DNA of 50,228 nucleotides from Clostridia bacterium. GTDB taxonomy: Bacteria; Bacillota; Clostridia; TANB77; CAG-508. Position numbers and translations under genes: made by a program. Numbering within the stretch: the first letter of the stretch is position 1; every line of letters begins with the position of its first letter. Location of the stretch: the NCBI GenBank assembly GCA_900754285.1, contig CAAECB010000015.1, positions 1-50,228 of the forward strand, in the 5' to 3' direction. The notes under the pieces are model-generated. The model was not told the origin of the DNA and did no database searches. It worked only from the letters and a program-made list of their open reading frames with translations. Below, in pieces: positions 1-8,813 of this stretch.

Positions 1-19
1 AATGTGTGCATAAAATAAA

Positions 20-62
20 AAACAAATTCAATATATTACGAGAATAATATATTAATTTGTTT
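20..62. repeat. Large AT-rich inverted repeat (possible terminator)
   Basis: Two 18-base arms (20-38 with one bulged C at 29, and 45-62) pair around a 6-base loop (CGAGAA). The left flank is A-rich, so on the minus strand the hairpin would be followed by TTTTATTTT. It could therefore terminate a gene lying to the left of the window and read leftward. Only base pairing is seen; the function is inferred. Confidence 0.5.
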
Positions 63-174
63 CACATCATTGACTAACATACAATTTTAAAAATTTTCTT
101 TTTTTACTTGAATTTATTTTGGTTTTAGTATAGTATATATAAGTAGAAAAATCAAATACATAGGAGGATTAATC

Positions 175-1218
175 ATGCCAAGAAAAACTAAAGAACAGAA
201 AGAATTAGAAATAGAAAATGAATCAAAAAAAATAAATAAAAGTAGCACTTCAAAAACCACAAGAAGTAAAACAACCTCTTCTAAAACTACAAAGGCCACA
301 TCAAAGGTTGCAACTACTAAAGCTTCTACTAGAACAACTAAATCAAGTGCTGCAAAAACTTCTACTAGAGCAAGTAAATCAGCTGCTGGCAAACCAACTA
401 AATCAAGCACTTCTAAAAGTACTAAGACTGCTACTAAATCAACTGCTTCTAAAAAAACAAAAACAGTAGCTTCTACTAAAACATCTAGTAGTGTAAAAAA
501 AGCAAGTGTTAAAAAAACTCAAAATTCTAAAAAAGTTTCTATTGTTGAATATTATGATTTGCCTTACAGATATAATCAAACAGTTGTAAAGGTTTTAGCT
601 CAAACTCCTACAAATTTATTTGTTTATTGGGATATTGCAGATTCAGATAGGAAATTTTTCAAGAAAGAATATGGTTATGATTTCTTTGATAAAACTCGCC
701 CTGTTCTTATTGTTCATAATGAGACTATGAATTATGCTTTTGAGGTTGATATAAATGATTTTGCTAATTCTTGGTACTTACATGTGAATGATGCAAATTG
801 TGATTATAAAATTGAACTTGGTAGAAAACCTATTTATAATTATGTACAACGTGAAGTTGGAGAACTAGAGCAAAAAGATTTGAATTCAGATTTTAATAAA
901 TATCCTTCTAAGCCTATTGATAAAGATTATTTTTATGTGACAATTTCTAATGATATTGATGCTCCAAATAATCATATTTTGGCAGAGGATTATAATAAAC
1001 CTATTAATTCTGTTTTAATAAGAAATGTAAAGTCAAATACAGAATATACAAAAAACATTGATAATTTGCCTATTTCAAAATATCTAAATAACTTATTTAA
1101 TATACAGGATATTTATAAAAAATTGTTTGAAGAAAATACTATTAAAGACTTTTATGATTTATCTAACCCTTCTTCTGGGAATCCTTCTTCTGGAAGCTTT
1201 TCTTCACAATTCAAATAA
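175..1218 (+). CDS. DUF4912 domain protein with Lys/Ser/Thr/Ala-rich N-terminal tail
   Basis: The 347-residue product has two parts. Residues 1 to about 122 are a low-complexity tail rich in Lys, Thr, Ser and Ala with loosely repeated KTS/TKSS/STK units, resembling histone-H1-like bacterial tails. From about residue 125 a DUF4912 domain begins (YDLPYRYNQT, then NLFVYWDI). It ends in a short Ser/Gly/Pro-rich tail. The start has AGGAGG 8 bases upstream. It lies 53 bases before the GH57 gene on the same strand, so the two are probably co-transcribed. DUF4912 proteins are often found beside GH57/DUF1957 enzymes, but their biochemical role is not settled. A basic tail suggests binding to a polyanion such as nucleic acid; that is inference. 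Confidence 0.85.
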   Translation: MPRKTKEQKELEIENESKKINKSSTSKTTRSKTTSSKTTKATSKVATTKASTRTTKSSAAKTSTRASKSAAGKPTKSSTSKSTKTATKSTASKKTKTVASTKTSSSVKKASVKKTQNSKKVSIVEYYDLPYRYNQTVVKVLAQTPTNLFVYWDIADSDRKFFKKEYGYDFFDKTRPVLIVHNETMNYAFEVDINDFANSWYLHVNDANCDYKIELGRKPIYNYVQREVGELEQKDLNSDFNKYPSKPIDKDYFYVTISNDIDAPNNHILAEDYNKPINSVLIRNVKSNTEYTKNIDNLPISKYLNNLFNIQDIYKKLFEENTIKDFYDLSNPSSGNPSSGSFSSQFK

Positions 1219-1271
1219 AAAATTTGGACTATTGTACATTTAACTAAAACCGAGAAAGGAACGTAATAAAA

Positions 1272-2858
1272 ATGCAAGAGAAAAAAGGATACGTAAGTTT
1301 TGTTTTACATGCTCATCTTCCATTTATCCATCATCCAGAGAGTAATGATTATTTGGAAGAATCATGGTTATATGAAGCGATTTCAGAAACATATATACCG
1401 CTTCTTACATATTTTAAAAAATTAGTTGATGAAGGTGTCAAATTTCGCATTACTATGTCAATGACACCTCCATTGCTTTCTATGTTAGATAATAAATTGT
1501 TACAACAAAAATATATTCACTATTTGGAGCAATTGATTGAGTTGTCTGAAAAAGAAATAAAAAGAACTTCTTATGATGAACGTCTAAATAGATTATCTCA
1601 TTACTATTATGATAGATATTCTAATGATTTACATTTATTTAAAGATGTTTTTAAATGTAATTTAATAGAACAATTTAAACATTTTCAAGATATTGGAGTT
1701 TTGGAAATAATAACTTGTGGCGCTACACATGGTTACTTCCCTATTTTATATGTTAATGAAAAAACTGTAAGGGCTCAAATAGCTGTTGGTGTGCAAACAT
1801 ATGAAAAATATTTCGGTAAAAAGCCTCGTGGTATTTGGCTTCCTGAATGTGGTTATGTTCCAGAAGCTGATAAATATCTTCGTGAATTTGGAATTGACTA
1901 TGCCATAACAGAAACTCATGGTATTTTGTATGCTAATCCAACTCCTATTTATGGAACTTTGGCTCCTATTGTTTCTCCTGATGGGCTTGTGGCTTTTGGT
2001 CGTGACTTAGAATCTTCTCGTCAAGTTTGGAGTTCTATAAATGGCTACCCTGGTGATTATAATTATAGAGAGTTTTATCGTGATATTGGCTATGAAGCTG
2101 ATTATGATTATATTAAACCTTATATTGCTCATAATGGTGTTCGTGTTCATACTGGTATAAAATATTATCGTATAACTGGTAAGACTGAACAAAAAGATTA
2201 TTATGATGTTCAATGGGCTCATGATTCTGCTGAAAGACAGGCTGGCCACTTTTTGGATTCTCGTGTTAAGCAAATAAATAAGGCTGCAACTTATATGGAT
2301 AAGCCTCCTATTGTTTTATGTCCTTATGATGCAGAACTTTATGGCCATTGGTGGTATGAGGGCCCTTACTGGTTATATATTTTGTTTAAAAAGATTTATT
2401 ATGATGATTGCAATTTTGAATTGATTACTCCTTCTGAATATATTGATAAGTATCCTGAAATTCAAGTTGCTACTCCTTGTCGCTCTAGCTGGGGTGCTAA
2501 TGGTTATAGCGAAGTGTGGCTTAATCCTACAAATGATTATGTTCATCGCCATCTTCATGTTGCTGGTGATAGAATGTGCGAACTTGCTACTCTTTTCCCC
2601 AATGCTTCTGGCATTAAAAAAGATGCTCTTAATCAGTGTGCTAGAGAGTTACTTCTTGCTCAGAGTAGTGATTGGCTTTTTATTATTACTAATGGTACTA
2701 TGGTTGATTATGCTAAAAAACGTATTAAGGATCATATCGGCCGCTTTACTAAATTGTATTATCAAATTAAAAATGATGATATTGATATAGATTTTCTTTC
2801 TGATATTCAGGATAAGGATTGCTTGTTTCCTGATATTGATTATAATATTTATGGCTGA
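1272..2858 (+). CDS. GH57 family glucan-branching-type enzyme (DUF1957)
   Basis: The 528-residue product is a glycoside hydrolase family 57 protein of the DUF1957 (1,4-alpha-glucan branching) branch. It opens with the family signature HAHLPF near residue 13. The likely catalytic nucleophile is Glu192 in WLPECGY and the likely acid/base is Asp353 in YDAELYGHWWYEG; both segments are intact. The C-terminal helical region typical of the branching subgroup is present, and the length is normal. There is no signal peptide, so it should act in the cytoplasm on glycogen-like alpha-glucan. The leader GAGAAAGGAACG provides the ribosome binding site. A REP-like repeat abuts the stop codon. The cytosolic alpha-amylase at 37846 may act on the same polymer. 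Branching versus hydrolysis cannot be decided from sequence alone. Confidence 0.9.
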   Translation: MQEKKGYVSFVLHAHLPFIHHPESNDYLEESWLYEAISETYIPLLTYFKKLVDEGVKFRITMSMTPPLLSMLDNKLLQQKYIHYLEQLIELSEKEIKRTSYDERLNRLSHYYYDRYSNDLHLFKDVFKCNLIEQFKHFQDIGVLEIITCGATHGYFPILYVNEKTVRAQIAVGVQTYEKYFGKKPRGIWLPECGYVPEADKYLREFGIDYAITETHGILYANPTPIYGTLAPIVSPDGLVAFGRDLESSRQVWSSINGYPGDYNYREFYRDIGYEADYDYIKPYIAHNGVRVHTGIKYYRITGKTEQKDYYDVQWAHDSAERQAGHFLDSRVKQINKAATYMDKPPIVLCPYDAELYGHWWYEGPYWLYILFKKIYYDDCNFELITPSEYIDKYPEIQVATPCRSSWGANGYSEVWLNPTNDYVHRHLHVAGDRMCELATLFPNASGIKKDALNQCARELLLAQSSDWLFIITNGTMVDYAKKRIKDHIGRFTKLYYQIKNDDIDIDFLSDIQDKDCLFPDIDYNIYG

Positions 2859-2958
2859 TGTTTTTGGGGACGGACTCAAAAAACACCACTTAAAAATTTA
2901 TTTAAATATAAAATAATAAATGTAAGAGTGATGTTTTTTGAGTCCGTCCCCAAAAACA
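2859..2958. repeat. REP-like repeat pair, perfect inverted repeat
   Basis: A 27-base unit (2859-2885, core TTTTTGGGGACGG) is repeated exactly in inverted orientation at 2932-2958, separated by 46 AT-rich bases. The first unit starts directly after the TGA stop of the GH57 gene. As RNA the pair would form a long hairpin that could end or stabilise the GH57 transcript. The same 27-mer occurs at 25990-26016, and relatives occur at five loci in all besides this one. Confidence 0.9.
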
Positions 2959-3049
2959 CCGTCCTTAAGTCACTTTTTCCAAAAAAATTCATATTATAAT
3001 GTATAAGTTTCAAAGTTTAGTAGATACTAATCTAGGAAGGAGTTTGTCT

Positions 3050-3901
3050 ATGAAAACAATATGTATCAAAACAAATAATTCAATAGTATTAGATTATCTA
3101 CTAAATGAATTACGTATGTCGAATATTCAATCAATATGTTTTACACAAAAGCAATTCAAGCATTATAACAATATTATAATACATTATAATGGGCAAAATG
3201 AAGATGATTTTATACATTTTGTGGCTGATATTTTATCATATCTAATTATTGATGAATTGGAAGAAGATTTTTTGTCAAATATTATTCAGCAAAACTATTG
3301 CTATTTTGATTTGTGTGATAGAAAAAAAATCTTAAATTATTGTTTTGATTTGTTTTCTGAAGATTATACTAATTATTTTGATAAGAAATTTTCTTATATT
3401 AATAATGAATTTTACTTGTACTTAAAAGAGCATAAGTCTATTGTTTTGACTGGCTTTATAAATTTTAGATTGAAAAAATATTTTTGTATTCTTGATGATG
3501 TTGTTGATGAGGCTGTAAATAGCTTTATTATTGAAAAGGAATACTTGGAATTTGTTTCTTTGCTTAAATTATATATAAATTCTCAAGCTCCTAAAACTAA
3601 TGTTGTTCATCTGATTTATAGAAAGGATAATCCTCTTCTTTTAGATGAGCATAAAAATGTGATTCCTTTTGATGATTCTATTTATCAGGCAAAGTATTTA
3701 TCTGATATTAGCTTTTCTCAAAATGATTTTATTTTGAATACTTTGCTTTCTATTTTGCCTAAAAAAATTTATCTTCATGTTGTTGATAATTCTATTGATG
3801 AGTTTGCTAATACTTTGATTTTGATTTTTGAGAATAAAATTCAGGTTTGCTCTGATTGCAATATTTGTAATTTGTATAATTTGCATAAATTTGGTGTTTA
3901 A
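3050..3901 (+). CDS. ytxC: Sporulation protein YtxC family
   Basis: The product from the chosen start is 283 residues and resembles the YtxC family, found in spore-formers and of unknown biochemical function. Family-like features are the segment FINFRLKKY followed by a helical region and IIEKEYLEF, then a short stretch ending in NVVHLIY. The start at 3050 is preferred to the in-frame ATG at 2999 because AGGAAGGAG lies about 7 bases upstream of it, while 2999 has no ribosome binding site. There is no signal peptide or membrane segment. It stands alone between the REP pair and a convergent gene. The assignment rests on overall pattern recognition, so moderate doubt remains. Confidence 0.75.
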   Translation: MKTICIKTNNSIVLDYLLNELRMSNIQSICFTQKQFKHYNNIIIHYNGQNEDDFIHFVADILSYLIIDELEEDFLSNIIQQNYCYFDLCDRKKILNYCFDLFSEDYTNYFDKKFSYINNEFYLYLKEHKSIVLTGFINFRLKKYFCILDDVVDEAVNSFIIEKEYLEFVSLLKLYINSQAPKTNVVHLIYRKDNPLLLDEHKNVIPFDDSIYQAKYLSDISFSQNDFILNTLLSILPKKIYLHVVDNSIDEFANTLILIFENKIQVCSDCNICNLYNLHKFGV

Positions 3902-3929
3902 ATTTTGAAATTAAATTTGTATAATTTAG

Positions 3930-3961
3930 CACAGAAATTGCTGAAAGCAAATCTCTGTGCT
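3930..3961. terminator. Hairpin between convergent genes (possible terminator)
   Basis: GCACAGA and TCTGTGC arms enclose a second short stem (GCT/AGC), giving an interrupted hairpin between ytxC (+) and the gene ending at 4006 (-). The T-tracts on both sides are poor, so a two-way terminator is only a reasonable guess. Confidence 0.45.
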
Positions 3962-4005
3962 TGATTCCTACTGCCAAACTTATATTGATATTTTTATATG
4001 CAAGT

Positions 4006-4632
4006 TTATTCTGCATATCCATTTACTGCTTCTGATAGTCCTGGGAATATTGCATTTCTTAAATTTTCGTCAACTATTACTTTCCATTTTCCATCTTGTT
4101 TTTGTACTGTAATTGTTTGTGTTGTTGTTAATGGGCTTATTTCTTTATTGTTTATTTCATCTTTCAAATATTGTTCTGTTTCTGCATCTGTAACATTTTC
4201 ATTGTTTAATACTTTTTGAACAATTTTTTTTGTGAAATTTTCAAATATTGTTTTATAATCTCTATTTGTTACTTCTACTTCTATTTTAGCTTCTTCGTCA
4301 TTTTTTTCTATCTTTTTTATATTCCATTGTAATTCTTCAAATAATATTTTTTCATTTTCACTATCTTTAACTTCTTCTGTTGATTCTTCTTCTAAACTTC
4401 CTAATGCTGGTATGTTTGCTAGTTCTTTATAATCTACATATTTATTTGCTTCTTCTATTTTTCCAACTTTTAAATCTCTAAACATTTCTTCTAATGCTCT
4501 TGCTGGTGATGGTAGTGCTACAAATATTATTCCTATAACTATTGCTAATATTACTATAACAGCTACAAATCTTGCAAATAAATTCCTTTTTTTTCCTTTT
4601 TCTTTTACTGGTTTTTCTTTATTATCTGACAT
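4006..4632 (-). CDS. Membrane-anchored protein of unknown function, NTF2-like (DUF4878/DUF5105-type) fold suspected
   Basis: The 208-residue product has a Lys-rich cytoplasmic N-terminus, one membrane helix at about 21-41, and an extracytoplasmic domain with mixed alpha/beta pattern and many Glu/Lys. The order (helix pair, EEMFRDLKVGKIEEANKY, then strands ending in WKVIVDENL) resembles small NTF2-like accessory domains such as DUF4878, but I cannot assign a family with certainty. AGGAGG lies 8 bases before the ATG. It has its own promoter (4664-4692) and is therefore separate from gpr upstream. No function can be given. Confidence 0.75.
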   Translation of the reverse strand: MSDNKEKPVKEKGKKRNLFARFVAVIVILAIVIGIIFVALPSPARALEEMFRDLKVGKIEEANKYVDYKELANIPALGSLEEESTEEVKDSENEKILFEELQWNIKKIEKNDEEAKIEVEVTNRDYKTIFENFTKKIVQKVLNNENVTDAETEQYLKDEINNKEISPLTTTQTITVQKQDGKWKVIVDENLRNAIFPGLSEAVNGYAE

Positions 4633-4663
4633 AATAATTCCTCCTTTTATTTTTTCTGATTAG

Positions 4664-4692
4664 ATTATATATTACCCTACATTTTTTTTCAA
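4664..4692 (-). promoter_or_regulatory. Sigma-A-type promoter for the gene at 4006-4632
   Basis: On the minus strand TTGAAA (4687-4692), a 17-base spacer, and TATAAT (4664-4669). The -10 lies about 30 bases upstream of the start codon. Confidence 0.75.
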
Positions 4693-4776
4693 GACTTTTT
4701 CTATATTTTTATTTTCAATTTTTAACTATTAGTTGGTGTTTTTATTTTTACTATTGTTGAGACTGGATTTTGCTTT

Positions 4777-5712
4777 TTATAAACTATTGTTAATGCCTAT
4801 TGCTACTATTTCTTTCATGTTTTCTATTAAATTGTCAATCTCTTTTGGTGTGACTATCAAATTGTATTCTTTTGGCATTAATGCTTCTTTTATTTCTTCG
4901 TAATTGTCTTTATTTTTTAATTGATTTAATGTGTCATTTGATTTTGCTTCATTTTGTAATTTTTCTATTAATAAATCTAAACAGTCATTTACTAATACTG
5001 CTGTTTCTACCACTGTTGGTATTCCTACTGCTATTACTGGTATATTTAATGTCCTTTGACTTATTTCTGCTCTAGTGTTTCCTACTCCAGCCCCTGGGAC
5101 TATTCCTGTGTCTGATAATTGTATTGTACTACTTATTCTTTCTATACTTCTTGATGCTAGGGCATCTATTACTATTAGTATTTTTGGTTTTACATTTTCT
5201 ACAATTCCTTTTAATATTTCTAGTGTTTCTATTCCTGTCGTTCCTAACACTCCTGGTGATATTGCACTTATTTCTCTTGTTCCTTTTTCTACATATTGTG
5301 GTAAATATTTTATTATATGTCTTGTGACTTCTATTTCATTTATTACTTTTGGTCCTAAACTGTCTGGTGTTACATATATGTTTCCTAATCCTACTACTAG
5401 TGCTGATTCTTGGTTTCCTACATGTAAATCTATTATCTTTTTTAATTCGTTTTTTAATACTTCTGCTGCTTTTTCTATTTCATTTTGTTGTGCTATTCTT
5501 AATTTTTTTACATCTATCGTTATATAATTTCCTTGTGGCTTTCCTATTGCTTTTTCTCCTTTTTCATTTGTTATCTTTACTCTTTCTACTATTATGTTTT
5601 CGTCTATTTCCTCTTTTTTACTTTCTATTCCTTGTATTTCATTTTCTATTTGGTTTGCTTTTTTGTATATGTCTCTTCTTTCTGTGGCTAAGTCTGTTCT
5701 AAAATCAAACAT
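4777..5712 (-). CDS. gpr: GPR germination protease (spore protease)
   Basis: The product (311 residues from 5712) is the spore protease that degrades small acid-soluble proteins during germination. Family features are the N-terminal FRTDLATERRD, the central VVGLGN...TPDSLGP segment, EISAISPGVLGTTGIET, and VIDALASRSIERISSTIQLSDTGI...GAGVGNTR. The start at 5712 (MFDFRTDL) matches the short N-terminus usual in clostridial GPRs and has GAGG 7 to 8 bases upstream. A longer in-frame start at 5766 would add a basic 18-residue stretch encoded by a hairpin and uses a GGAG provided by a REP-like repeat, so it is less likely. In known systems gpr is made in the forespore under sigma-F/G. Its ribosome binding site lies inside a terminator-like hairpin (5714-5758). 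Confidence 0.92.
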   Translation of the reverse strand: MFDFRTDLATERRDIYKKANQIENEIQGIESKKEEIDENIIVERVKITNEKGEKAIGKPQGNYITIDVKKLRIAQQNEIEKAAEVLKNELKKIIDLHVGNQESALVVGLGNIYVTPDSLGPKVINEIEVTRHIIKYLPQYVEKGTREISAISPGVLGTTGIETLEILKGIVENVKPKILIVIDALASRSIERISSTIQLSDTGIVPGAGVGNTRAEISQRTLNIPVIAVGIPTVVETAVLVNDCLDLLIEKLQNEAKSNDTLNQLKNKDNYEEIKEALMPKEYNLIVTPKEIDNLIENMKEIVAIGINNSL

Positions 5713-5713
5713 A

Positions 5714-5758
5714 AAAAAACCTCGCTTTCTATACTTATTATTCGCTTTGCGAGGTTTT
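5714..5758 (-). terminator. Terminator-like hairpin overlapping the gpr ribosome binding site
   Basis: On the minus strand AAAACCTCGC pairs with GCGAGGTTTT, followed by a run of T ending at the gpr ATG. It has the form of an intrinsic terminator for fhs, yet its 3' arm contains the GAGG that should bind the ribosome for gpr. It may end fhs transcripts, control gpr translation, or both. Confidence 0.75.
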
Positions 5759-5765
5759 TTATTCA

Positions 5766-5808
5766 TTTTTTTGCTCCGTCCCCAAAAACATCATTTGCAC
5801 GAAAACAC
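5766..5808. repeat. REP-like repeat between fhs and gpr
   Basis: A unit with the core CCGTCCCCAAAAACA (5766-5790) is followed by a decayed half (ATTTGCACGAAAACACC) that ends at the fhs stop codon. It belongs to the family described at 2859-2958. Confidence 0.8.
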
Positions 5809-7500
5809 CTAAAAGATTCCAACAATATCCCCATCTTCGTCAATGTCAATTTGTTCTGCTGCTGGGACTTTAGGTAATCCTGGCATTGTCATTATTTTTC
5901 CAGCCAATGCTACTACAAAGCCAGCACCTGCTTTTAAATTAATATCTCTTATAGTAATTTTGTATTTTCCTTTGTCTTGTAGATTTTTTGCATCATCTGA
6001 TAAAGAATATTGTGTTTTTGCAATACATACTGGTAAATTAGAATACCCCATTTTTTCGATTTTCTCTATTTTTTCTATTGCATCTATAGAAAATTCTACT
6101 TCTGTTGCTCTATAGATTTTTGTTGCTATTTTTTCTATTTTTGTTTTTATATCATCTTCTAATGGATATAAATAATTGACTTCATTATTTATCATTGAAA
6201 ATTCATTTATAAATTCATTTTTTTCTGTTTCTTTTATTATTTTTTGTGCTATATCTAATGCTCCTTCTCCTCCTTTTGCCCAGCCTTCTACTATGCTAAA
6301 TTCTATGTTTTTTTCTTTTAATTCATTTTTTAGAAATTCTATTTCTTCATCTTTGTCTGTGTCAAATTTGTTTAATGCTACTATTACTTTTAAATCATAA
6401 CGTGTTCTTAAATTTTCTACATGTATTAATAAATTGTGTAATCCATTTTGTATTCCTTTTATGTTTTCATATTTTATTTCGTCTTTTTTGACTCCACCAT
6501 GATATTTCAATGCTTTTATTGTTGCTACTAAAACTACTATATCTGGTTTTATTTTTGCTCTTCTGCATTTGATGTCTAAGAATTTTTCTGCTCCTAAGTC
6601 TGCTCCAAATCCTGCTTCTGTTACTGTATATTCTCCTAATTTTAGTGCTAGTTTTGTTGCTACTATACTATTACATCCATGTGCTATGTTTGCAAATGGG
6701 CCTCCATGTACTAATGCTGGTGTGTGTTCTAGAGTTTGTACTAAGTTAGGTTTTATTGCATCTTTTAATAGTGCTGCCATTGCTCCTTGTGCATTCAAAT
6801 CTTTGGCATATACTGGCTCATCACTTTCATTGTATCCTATTATTATTTTTCCTAAATTTTCTTTTAATTCTTTTATATTATTTGATAAGCATAAAATTGC
6901 CATTATTTCTGATGCTACTGTTATATCAAATCCATCTTTTCTTGGTTCGATATTTTTTTCTCCTGATATTCCTGTTTCTACTAATCTTAGTTGCCTATCA
7001 TTCAAATCTAGGCATCTTTTCCATGTGACTTTTTTTATTTTTAGCTCGTTTCCAAAATATATATGATTGTCTATTAGACTTGATAATAAATTGTTTGCTG
7101 ATGTTATTGCATGTATGTCTCCTGTAAAATGCAAGTTTATATCTTCCATTGGTGCTATTTGTGACATTCCTCCACCTGTTGCTCCACCTTTTATTCCAAA
7201 GACTGGCCCTAATGATGGTTCTCTTAATGCTAATATTGATTTTTTTCCTAATTTTGATAAGGCATCTGCTATTGATATTGATACAGTTGTTTTTCCTTCT
7301 CCTAAAGGTGTTGGATTGATGGCAGTAACTAATACTAATTTTCCATTTTCATTTTTTTCTAATCTTTTATATGTATTATTAGATACCTTTGCTTTATATT
7401 TTCCATATTGCTCTATTTCGTTTTCTTTTATTCCTATGTTTTCTGCTATTTCTGCAATATTTTTTAATTTAATATTTTTAGCTATTTCTATATCTGTCAT
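5809..7500 (-). CDS. fhs: Formate--tetrahydrofolate ligase
   Basis: The 563-residue product makes 10-formyl-tetrahydrofolate from formate, THF and ATP. The nucleotide-binding loop TPLGEGKTT is at about 64-72, followed by the conserved REPSLGPVFGIKGGATGGG block and the HFTGDIHAITSANNL segment. C-terminal features GAGFVVALAGKIMTMPGLP are intact, and the length is normal (about 555). It is cytoplasmic. The ribosome binding site AAAGGGTGA precedes the ATG. It follows the DUF212 gene by 64 bases and precedes gpr. Its product is the formyl donor used by Fmt (11978-12901) in the same cluster and by purine synthesis. Confidence 0.97.
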   Translation of the reverse strand: MTDIEIAKNIKLKNIAEIAENIGIKENEIEQYGKYKAKVSNNTYKRLEKNENGKLVLVTAINPTPLGEGKTTVSISIADALSKLGKKSILALREPSLGPVFGIKGGATGGGMSQIAPMEDINLHFTGDIHAITSANNLLSSLIDNHIYFGNELKIKKVTWKRCLDLNDRQLRLVETGISGEKNIEPRKDGFDITVASEIMAILCLSNNIKELKENLGKIIIGYNESDEPVYAKDLNAQGAMAALLKDAIKPNLVQTLEHTPALVHGGPFANIAHGCNSIVATKLALKLGEYTVTEAGFGADLGAEKFLDIKCRRAKIKPDIVVLVATIKALKYHGGVKKDEIKYENIKGIQNGLHNLLIHVENLRTRYDLKVIVALNKFDTDKDEEIEFLKNELKEKNIEFSIVEGWAKGGEGALDIAQKIIKETEKNEFINEFSMINNEVNYLYPLEDDIKTKIEKIATKIYRATEVEFSIDAIEKIEKIEKMGYSNLPVCIAKTQYSLSDDAKNLQDKGKYKITIRDINLKAGAGFVVALAGKIMTMPGLPKVPAAEQIDIDEDGDIVGIF

Positions 7501-7564
7501 AATCTTTCACCCTTTCTTTTTTATATTATAAGTATATGTTTATTTTTTAGTTTTATTTAACCTT

Positions 7565-8005
7565 TTATACAATTAATCCTGCTATAACTCCTATAATCGC
7601 TCCTACAATTACTTGTATTGGTGTATGTCCTAAAACTTCTACTAGTTTTTCAGATACTTGTATTCCTGATAGCCCAGGTGTTTCAACTATTTGGTTTAAT
7701 AGTTTTGCTTGCTTTCCTGCTGCTCTTCTAACTCCTGCTGCATCATACATTACTATAAATGAAAATATTAATGCTACTGCAAAAATTGGTGTATTTACTC
7801 CTTCATATTTTCCTATAAGTGTTGCAAGGCCTACTACTACTGCTGAATGAGAACTTGGCATTCCTCCTGCTCCCATTATTCTTTTGAAATTGAACTTTTT
7901 TGTTGTTATTAAATCATATATAACCTTAAATACTTGTATTCCAAACCATAATAACATTGGTACTACAATATATTTATTTTTTATGACTTCTCCTAATACC
8001 CCCAT
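7565..8005 (-). CDS. Divergent PAP2 family membrane protein (DUF212, YuiD-like)
   Basis: The 146-residue product is almost wholly hydrophobic with about four membrane helices. It carries the family signature GAGGMPSSHSA (residues 46-56) and MYDAAGVRRAAG. The PSSH segment corresponds to part of the acid phosphatase/PAP2 active site, but the family is described as divergent and its substrate is unknown. A role in lipid or isoprenoid phosphate turnover is inference. It lies 13 bases after xseB and is probably in the same transcript. Confidence 0.9.
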   Translation of the reverse strand: MGVLGEVIKNKYIVVPMLLWFGIQVFKVIYDLITTKKFNFKRIMGAGGMPSSHSAVVVGLATLIGKYEGVNTPIFAVALIFSFIVMYDAAGVRRAAGKQAKLLNQIVETPGLSGIQVSEKLVEVLGHTPIQVIVGAIIGVIAGLIV

Positions 8006-8018
8006 CTATTTATCCTTT

Positions 8019-8246
8019 CTATTTTTCTTCTGCCTCAAAATTTTCTTCTTTTATCTCATCTTCTTGTCTTAATAAAATTGTAATTTTTTTCTCTGCTTTT
8101 TCTAATATATCATTGCATTTTTTAGAAATATTAATTCCTTGTTCAAATTTTTTAACAGATTCTTCTAAGTTTAATTCTCCTTTTTCTAATTCTGTTACTA
8201 TATTTTCTAGTTGTTCCATATTTTCTTCAAAACTTTTTTCTTCCAT
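8019..8246 (-). CDS. xseB: Exodeoxyribonuclease VII small subunit
   Basis: The 75-residue product has the full family pattern: SFEENMEQLENIVTELEKGE, then LEESVKKFEQG, then a helix ending in AEKKI. It forms the small helical subunits that bind XseA in the exonuclease degrading single-stranded DNA. It lies downstream of xseA, separated only by one membrane-protein gene (8281-8793), which is an unusual interruption of the xseA-xseB pair. Confidence 0.95.
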   Translation of the reverse strand: MEEKSFEENMEQLENIVTELEKGELNLEESVKKFEQGINISKKCNDILEKAEKKITILLRQEDEIKEENFEAEEK

Positions 8247-8280
8247 TTACAATACTTCCCTTTCTTGTGTTTAGCTAAAT

Positions 8281-8793
8281 TTATCTTTCAACTGCTGTTT
8301 TTGTATTCATATTTACATCAACATATCCTATAACTTGTGCATTTGAGACAACAGCTATATGATATACATTATTTTCTATTTGATCTACTGTAAATACATA
8401 ATTTTTACTTGTTTCTCCCCATTTTTCTTTAGCCAATTTGATTGCTGTTTCTTCTGGGTTTTCTCCTTTATTCTCGCTATTGCTTTCTTGCTCTTCTTTT
8501 CCAACAACTTCTGTATTATTACTATTTACTGTACTTTGTGTATTATTAGTTTTTTCAGAATTTGCTGTATTTTGTGTATTTGGCTCATTTTCTTTGGCTT
8601 TATTATCTTCTTCAACCACATCAGTTTCTACTGTATTTTCCTCTGTTGTCTCATTTTCTATTACTTCATTTTCACTTACATTTGCTTCTACTTCTTTACT
8701 GTTATTTTGTGTAAATATATATGATAAATATACTATTAATACAATTATTAAAACAATTAATATTCCTATTAAAATTTTTGTTTTTTTATCCAA
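8281..8793 (-). CDS. Single-pass membrane protein with PepSY-like C-terminus
   Basis: The 170-residue product has one N-terminal membrane helix (about 7-28), a long linker rich in Asn, Glu, Thr and Val (30-112), and a C-terminal module of about 55 residues (AIKLAKEKWG...YHIAVVSNAQVIGYVDVNM) resembling a PepSY/DUF5590 half-domain. The linker suggests the module is held away from the membrane outside the cell. The start is TTG with AAGGA about 12 bases upstream. It is inserted between xseA and xseB. The function is not known. Confidence 0.8.
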   Translation of the reverse strand: MDKKTKILIGILIVLIIVLIVYLSYIFTQNNSKEVEANVSENEVIENETTEENTVETDVVEEDNKAKENEPNTQNTANSEKTNNTQSTVNSNNTEVVGKEEQESNSENKGENPEETAIKLAKEKWGETSKNYVFTVDQIENNVYHIAVVSNAQVIGYVDVNMNTKTAVER

Positions 8794-8813
8794 TGTTAAT
8801 CACATTCCTTATC

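Noticed and set aside
4872..5702. Many Leu/Phe-rich plus-strand frames opposite minus-strand genes
   Set aside because: They are antisense shadows of AT-rich coding sequence, without ribosome binding sites or family similarity.
5713..5766. Longer gpr start at 5766
   Set aside because: It would add a basic peptide encoded by the hairpin; the family has the shorter start, which has its own GAGG.
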